Source of the DNA: JACCTH01 sp035281645
GTDB lineage: Bacteria; Actinomycetota; Acidimicrobiia; Spongiisociales; ZC4RG35
Length of the DNA: 8,362 nt
Direction of reading: 5' to 3'
Assembly: GCA_035281645.1 (NCBI GenBank)
Contig: DATEDN010000115.1
Location: forward strand, 1-8,362
The notes under the pieces are model-generated. The model had not been told where the DNA came from, searched no databases, and worked only from the letters and a program-made list of their open reading frames with translations. Made by a program: the position numbers and the translations under genes. This document shows, in pieces, positions 5,164 to 8,362 of the stretch (the first letter of the stretch is position 1; each line of letters begins with the position of its first letter).

Positions 5164-6703
5164 GCTCCGGGATGTCGCGACACCTGTCGTTGATCTGCCC
5201 CACAACGACGAGGCGGAGGCCGCCCTTCTCGCATCCATCGTCGTCAGCAACGAACTACTTCCTCAGATAGAAGCAGCCGTGCAAGCCGGTGACTTGTTTC
5301 GAGTCTCCCACCAGGCCATCTACGCGAGCATGTGCCGTTTGAGAGCCTGTGGCTCCAGAATTGACTTGGTCACACTCACTGAGGAACTTTCTCGTTCCGG
5401 CGAACTTCAGCAGGCCGGTGGCAAGAACCGGCTCGGCCGACTTTTGGACGGGGCATACAAGTCGGCCAACGTGGGCGAGTACATCCGCATCGTCAAGGAG
5501 AAGTCTTGGCGCAGGAAGATCATGCGTGATGCTGAGACGCTCCAGCGTGCTGCCGGCAACAGCCTTGGCACCATGGATCTGCTGGCGCTTTTGACCGACC
5601 TCGGACGATCCTTGCCGGACATCGCTTCGTCCTGGAAGGCGTCAACGCTGGAGGGCGTTGCCAACCCTGAAGCCGCCAAGGTCCCATACCTAGTGGACGG
5701 CCTGCTTCCTGCGGGAGACACCACGGTCATCGGCGCAACGTGGAAGAGCGGCAAGACCTTGATGGCGTACCGCCTCGCGCTTGATGTGATCACGGGCTGT
5801 CCCGCGTTCGGCAGGTTCCAGGTTCGGGAGCCGCTGCCTACTGCGGTCTTCCAGCTTGAGATGCCCTCGTGGGAGGACGACCGACGACTGAGGCGATTGT
5901 CCATCGGGTGTGGCATCCGCCCAGAGGACATTCCTCGCTATGCGGCCGAACGGCATCTCACGTTCTTCAACCGGCCCCCGCTGAATCTCACTACCGCCGA
6001 AGGATGCCTTTCCTTTCAGAGAGCCGTCCGGTCCTGCGGCGCCCAGTTCGTAGTCCTCGACAGCCTTATCGCTGCCTTCTTTGGTGGAGATCTGAATGAT
6101 AACTCCGCGGTCCGAGGACTGTTCACTCGAGCGTTCGGGCCCCTCAACGCCGACGGGATCACCGTTGTGGGATTGCACCACCATAGAAAGCGCCAGGACA
6201 AGAGCAAGAGCGAGGACGATCGCTCAGCCCTCTTGGGCGCACAGGCCTTTGGTGCCGCCGCCGGCAGAGTCTACAAGCTTGACCGCCTCGGCAAGGAGGA
6301 GGATCCCGAATCAAAGCGCGGGAACTTCAAGATCAGACTGACCCTCACCGGCTCCTGGACACCTGAAGATTCGGAAGACCTTCTCTTGTGGGTACAGGAC
6401 ACCTCGGACGGTGGCACCAGCATCACGGTCTTCGACGAGGCCGAGCAGCTACGCCATGGCGGCATGACGGCGTACCAGAAGGCCGGGATCGCCATGGCCA
6501 ATTTGGTGTCTGCCGAACGAGGTATCGAGCGGAAGGTCGCTCTTGAGCGGATCGCCGAAGGCCAGCGGGTGAGCGATAGCACCGCCAAACGGGGGCTCTC
6601 GTATGCCCAGGAAAAGAGCTGGATACGCGTTGACCACAGCTGGGGCAGGAAGAACAACGAGGCGGTCCTGATGCCCGGAAGTAACTCTCGGGAGCGCCCA
6701 TGA
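5156..6703 (+). CDS. Replication protein: DnaB-N-like domain plus RepA/AAA_25-type ATPase
   Basis: A 515-residue protein likely acting as the element's replicative helicase or helicase loader. Residues about 14-125 resemble the DnaB N-terminal domain, beginning with LPHNDEAEAALLASIV. The ATPase core follows: Walker A ATWKSGKT at 194-201 in an AAA_25/RepA-like context (KSGKTLMAYRLALDVITG), Walker B FVVLDS at 298-303, and a sensor-like strand ending GLHHHRKR at about 340-346. The C-terminal 75 residues include a winged-helix-like segment (VALERIAEG then VSDSTAKRGLSYAQEKSWI). A standard DnaB helicase core is absent, so this is a DnaB-N/RepA-type hybrid as found in phage and integrative elements. 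I chose the ATG at 5156 because it begins just before the domain and overlaps the previous stop by 8 bases; an earlier ATG at 5111 is buried in the neighbour. The 12-bp repeats just downstream could be its target. Confidence 0.85.
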   Translation: MHKLRDVATPVVDLPHNDEAEAALLASIVVSNELLPQIEAAVQAGDLFRVSHQAIYASMCRLRACGSRIDLVTLTEELSRSGELQQAGGKNRLGRLLDGAYKSANVGEYIRIVKEKSWRRKIMRDAETLQRAAGNSLGTMDLLALLTDLGRSLPDIASSWKASTLEGVANPEAAKVPYLVDGLLPAGDTTVIGATWKSGKTLMAYRLALDVITGCPAFGRFQVREPLPTAVFQLEMPSWEDDRRLRRLSIGCGIRPEDIPRYAAERHLTFFNRPPLNLTTAEGCLSFQRAVRSCGAQFVVLDSLIAAFFGGDLNDNSAVRGLFTRAFGPLNADGITVVGLHHHRKRQDKSKSEDDRSALLGAQAFGAAAGRVYKLDRLGKEEDPESKRGNFKIRLTLTGSWTPEDSEDLLLWVQDTSDGGTSITVFDEAEQLRHGGMTAYQKAGIAMANLVSAERGIERKVALERIAEGQRVSDSTAKRGLSYAQEKSWIRVDHSWGRKNNEAVLMPGSNSRERP

Positions 6704-6729
6704 AGGACCGGACAAAGCGTCGCCAGGGG

Positions 6730-6849
6730 CGGTTGGGTCAGAAGTTCTCTCCCTATATGTGTTGGACTCTGAACCAACCGGAAAGTCCTTCTAGCAAGAC
6801 CACTTTCGCCTGGTCGCGTTCGGTTGGTTCACAGGGTCTGGACCAACCG
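6730..6849. repeat. Four 12-bp repeats in alternating orientation (candidate origin or operator cluster)
   Basis: Consensus CGGTTGGTTCAG. Copies: CGGTTGGGTCAG (6730-6741, plus), CTGAACCAACCG (6769-6780, minus orientation), CGGTTGGTTCAC (6821-6832, plus), CTGGACCAACCG (6838-6849, minus orientation). Each differs from the consensus at no more than one position. The first two and last two form inverted pairs; the last pair folds as an 11-bp stem with a 7-base loop. No T-run follows, so a terminator role is weak. The position directly after the replication gene and between convergent genes fits iterons, an origin, a partition site or a regulator cluster. Confidence 0.6.
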
Positions 6850-6859
6850 CTCTCGGCCA

Positions 6860-6878
6860 GGGCCGCTGAGGGCGGCCC
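6860..6878. repeat. GC-rich hairpin between convergent genes
   Basis: GGGCCGC (6860-6866) and GCGGCCC (6872-6878) form a perfect 7-bp stem around TGAGG. The neighbouring CATGGCCATG is itself a palindrome. No T-run follows on either strand, so at most this is a poor terminator for rightward transcription from the replication gene. Confidence 0.35.
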
Positions 6879-6942
6879 ATGGCCATGCGAGGCTGCGGGC
6901 CGATTTGACCCTGACCATCCGGTGGGGGCTTCGGACCAGCGG

Positions 6943-6966
6943 AGAAACGCCCGGGTCGCCCCGGGC
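6943..6966 (-). terminator. Intrinsic terminator of the minus-strand small-gene operon
   Basis: Read on the minus strand, GCCCGGG-GCGA-CCCGGGC forms a perfect 7-bp GC stem closed by a GNRA-type tetraloop, followed by GTTTCT. It lies 21 bases after the TAG at 6990-6988 of the last gene. The T-run is short, so termination may be partial. Confidence 0.6.
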
Positions 6967-6987
6967 GGGAGGTGGTGCAGGGTGGAG

Positions 6988-7482
6988 CTACTTCAGGTTG
7001 GTACGGGCCTGCTCGACGAGGGCGTTGAAGGCATCCCTGTCACCGCTCGCGGCTGCCAGAGCTGCGGACCTCACGAAGCGGGTGGCACCCGCGGGCCCGG
7101 CGGCCTCGTGGATGCGTGTGCGGTCCGCCACCGACAACCTGAAGGCGAACACGCATGCGTCCTCGATCGGCTCCCTCTTGCCCTTCTTCTCGGCCGGCGC
7201 CTCGGCCTTGGCGGTGGCCTTCGTGGGCGCCGCCTTCTTCCCCTTGCCCTTCCCCTTCGCCGGCGTCTCCGCCTGCTCGCTCTTGCTGGTCTTTGCTCCG
7301 TCGTCCACTGTCCTTCCCTCCACGGCGGCACGATGCCCGCTCTCGACGCCCAGGGCCATCCTGAGTGCATCGGGCGGGGCGTCCTCGGCCGCCAGCTTGT
7401 TCCAGTGCGTCTCACACACGCCGTGCCCGAGATAGACGATGCTCGCCTCGGCACGGCACCTTGCGACCTCGCAGCGGTCCAT
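6988..7482 (-). CDS. 164-residue protein with N-terminal zinc-knuckle pattern and Lys/Ala-rich linker
   Basis: Not a named family to me. Three parts are visible. Residues 4-26 carry Cys4-x4-Cys9-x13-Cys23-x2-His26, a small zinc-binding pattern. Residues about 68-103 are a low-complexity Lys/Ala/Pro stretch with repeated GKGKGKK and APTKATAKA, like histone-H1 or AlgP-type tails, which suggests nucleic acid contact. Residues about 108-164 form a compact helical domain (FAFRLSVADRTRIHEAAG, then RFVRSAALAAASGD, ending VEQARTNLK) resembling small ribbon-helix-helix-like or MobC-like segments, though I cannot assign it. The start ATG has GAGG about 8 bases upstream and is 3 bases after the previous stop. 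It is the last gene of the operon, followed by an intrinsic terminator. An accessory DNA-binding protein is the cautious reading. Confidence 0.7.
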   Translation of the reverse strand: MDRCEVARCRAEASIVYLGHGVCETHWNKLAAEDAPPDALRMALGVESGHRAAVEGRTVDDGAKTSKSEQAETPAKGKGKGKKAAPTKATAKAEAPAEKKGKREPIEDACVFAFRLSVADRTRIHEAAGPAGATRFVRSAALAAASGDRDAFNALVEQARTNLK

Positions 7483-7485
7483 GAT

Positions 7486-7695
7486 TTAGCCTCGGGCCGC
7501 GCGAACGACCTCGGCCTCTTCGTCGGTCAGGTAGATGGTGATGCGGACGCCATCGGGGCCAACCCAGAGTCCGCACCGCTTGCCCAGCCACCCGGCCATG
7601 AGCTGCCGGATCGCCTCCGGGTCACCGCCCGTCTGGAAGCACCCGGGCTCGTGGCCCTCGGTGCGTTTGCAGTCCGGGCACTTCTCGTTCGGCAT
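7486..7695 (-). CDS. 69-residue small protein with CxxC motif, function unknown
   Basis: The N-terminus carries Cys6-x2-Cys9 and Cys19 (CPDCKRTEGHEPGC), with His15 between them as a possible fourth ligand, so a small zinc site is plausible. The rest is a helix (PEAIRQLMAGWLG) and strands (GLWVGPDGVRITIYL) followed by an acidic helix (TDEEAEVVRAA). I recognise no family. The start is well supported by AAGGAGGG with 8-base spacing, and the gene lies between two co-directional genes with gaps of 3 bases on each side, so operon membership is clear. What it does is not visible from sequence. Confidence 0.75.
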   Translation of the reverse strand: MPNEKCPDCKRTEGHEPGCFQTGGDPEAIRQLMAGWLGKRCGLWVGPDGVRITIYLTDEEAEVVRAARG

Positions 7696-7698
7696 CGT

Positions 7699-7872
7699 TC
7701 ATCCCTCCTTTGTTGTCGGGCGGATCTTCACGTTGATCTGAAGCCAGTCCTCATCGATGTTGACCCGCGCATCGAACCGAAACGCCGCCAGCCCACGCGC
7801 GGCCAGCGCATCGCGGATGGCGTCATCGATGACGCGCATCAACTCGTTGGCGGTCACCTTGCTCACATCCAT
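7699..7872 (-). CDS. 57-residue protein of unknown function, first gene of the minus-strand operon
   Basis: A short soluble protein: an N-terminal helix (ANELMRVIDDAIRDALAARG) followed by two strands (FRFDARVNI and WLQINVKIR) and a short polar tail. No family is recognised; the helix-plus-strands layout resembles many small phage or element proteins. I chose the ATG at 7872 because AGGAGG lies 6 bases upstream; the ATG two codons earlier (7878) directly abuts that ribosome site and cannot use it. It leads the three-gene operon and diverges from the DNA methyltransferase gene across 106 bases, so the promoter must lie in that gap. Confidence 0.72.
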   Translation of the reverse strand: MDVSKVTANELMRVIDDAIRDALAARGLAAFRFDARVNIDEDWLQINVKIRPTTKEG

Positions 7873-7978
7873 GCTCATCCTCCTTTCGTTGCAATCAGTG
7901 CGCTGAAGGGATCGCGATATCAAGCGCAATCGGCAGGAAAAGACGCGGAGCGAATGAATAGCGATTGTGGAGGTTTAC
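7873..7978. promoter_or_regulatory. Divergent promoter region with a GATC-containing palindrome
   Basis: This 106-base gap separates the minus-strand operon from the plus-strand methyltransferase and must hold both promoters. It contains the palindrome ATCGCGAT (7911-7918), overlapping a GATC at 7910-7913, and a 6-bp inverted repeat CAATCG (7927-7932) / CGATTG (7962-7967). The methyltransferase has a GGAGG ribosome site 6 bases before its ATG. No confident -35/-10 pair is visible. Confidence 0.4.
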
Positions 7979-8362
7979 ATGCTGCGTTCGCGTAAGAAGC
8001 TGAGTCTCTGGTCGGCGGCGCCGCCTTATTTGGGCGGCAAGCGCCGGCTTTGCTCGATCATCTTCCGTGAGATCGACCGCATCATCCCGCGGCGCCTGTG
8101 GCGCACGCTGACGTTCCTGGACGCCTTCCATGGCGGCGGTTCGGTGTCACTGTTCGCAAAGGCGCAGGGCTTCCGCGTGGTGGCATGCGACATCGCCGAG
8201 CGGGCGATCATCATCGGCCGCGCGCTGGTCGAGAACACCCGCGTGAAGCTCACCCGTGAGGATGTCCTGCGGCTGCTGCGTCCCCACGACGGGCCGTCCG
8301 GGCGTGTCGAGACCACGATGGCCCCGGCGGTGTTCACGAAGGAGCAGGCGCGGTTCATCGAC
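7979..8362 (+). CDS. D12-class (Dam-like) DNA adenine N6-methyltransferase, C-terminus beyond right edge
   Basis: The first 128 residues show the N-terminal half of a D12-family adenine methyltransferase, which transfers a methyl group from S-adenosylmethionine to adenine N6 in DNA. PPYLGGKRRL (15-24) is the conserved N-terminal cofactor-loop motif, and FLDAFHGGGSVSLFAKAQG (46-64) is motif I of the cofactor site, followed by acidic Asp71 in CDIAERA, expected to contact the cofactor. The DPPY catalytic motif lies outside the window. The ATG at 7979 has GGAGG at 6-base spacing. Target sequence cannot be told from this part. In mobile elements such orphan enzymes often protect against host restriction or time replication; no restriction enzyme gene is visible here. 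Truncation by the window edge is an artefact, not decay. Confidence 0.93.
   Translation, partial: MLRSRKKLSLWSAAPPYLGGKRRLCSIIFREIDRIIPRRLWRTLTFLDAFHGGGSVSLFAKAQGFRVVACDIAERAIIIGRALVENTRVKLTREDVLRLLRPHDGPSGRVETTMAPAVFTKEQARFID

Noticed and set aside
5407..6777. Long minus-strand frames beneath the replication gene
   Set aside because: They are antisense to a frame with Walker A and B motifs and show Ser/Arg/Pro-rich translations without domain features.
6838..6878. Hairpins after the helicase gene as rightward intrinsic terminators
   Set aside because: The stems are strong but no T-run follows on the plus strand; I list them as repeats instead.
8026..8358. 110-codon minus-strand frame at the right edge
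   Set aside because: It is antisense to the methyltransferase frame, which carries the PPYLGGK and FLDAFHGGGS motifs.
1..8362. tRNA genes, CRISPR arrays, IS ends or direct att repeats
   Set aside because: No cloverleaf, regular spaced direct repeats, transposase or matching end repeats were seen on reading both strands; element ends are probably outside the window.

Overview
The window looks like part of an integrated mobile element or prophage-like island in a high-GC bacterium. The best guess for the host is a planctomycete or a relative. That guess is inference: several unnamed proteins here (the 107-residue protein at 3762, the compact sigma-like protein at 4236, the 98-residue protein at 4867) have the style of conserved hypothetical families I associate with planctomycete genomes, and no rRNA, tRNA or core gene is present to settle taxonomy. 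The flanks are visibly richer in G+C than the middle block, so the window reads as a mosaic.

Left block, minus strand (1-2017): a four-gene chain in which each start overlaps the previous stop. It comprises a 35-residue cysteine-rich mini-protein, a 61-residue helical small protein, a DUF2924 protein, and a large serine recombinase whose C-terminus runs off the left edge. This is the integration/excision module. The next 354 bases (2018-2371) hold no convincing gene but contain a perfect 8-bp-arm palindrome, a good operator candidate ahead of the rightward genes.

Middle block, plus strand (2372-6703): a 67-residue peptide of unknown function; a 337-residue protein with an unrecognised N-terminal region and an OmpR-type winged helix at its C-terminus; a 107-residue conserved-hypothetical protein; a 189-residue sigma-70-like protein; a 98-residue protein; and a 515-residue replication protein joining a DnaB-N-like domain to a RepA/AAA_25-type ATPase. 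The leader of the sigma-like gene can fold in two mutually exclusive ways, one of which hides the ribosome binding site. The layout suggests control, then an own transcription factor, then replication.

Right block: 284 bases between convergent genes carry four copies of a 12-bp motif in alternating orientation (an iteron/operator/origin candidate next to the helicase gene) and an intrinsic terminator for the minus strand. A three-gene minus-strand operon (7872 down to 6988) follows, two of its products carrying Cys/His clusters. Diverging from it, a D12-class DNA adenine methyltransferase gene starts at 7979 and is cut by the right edge.
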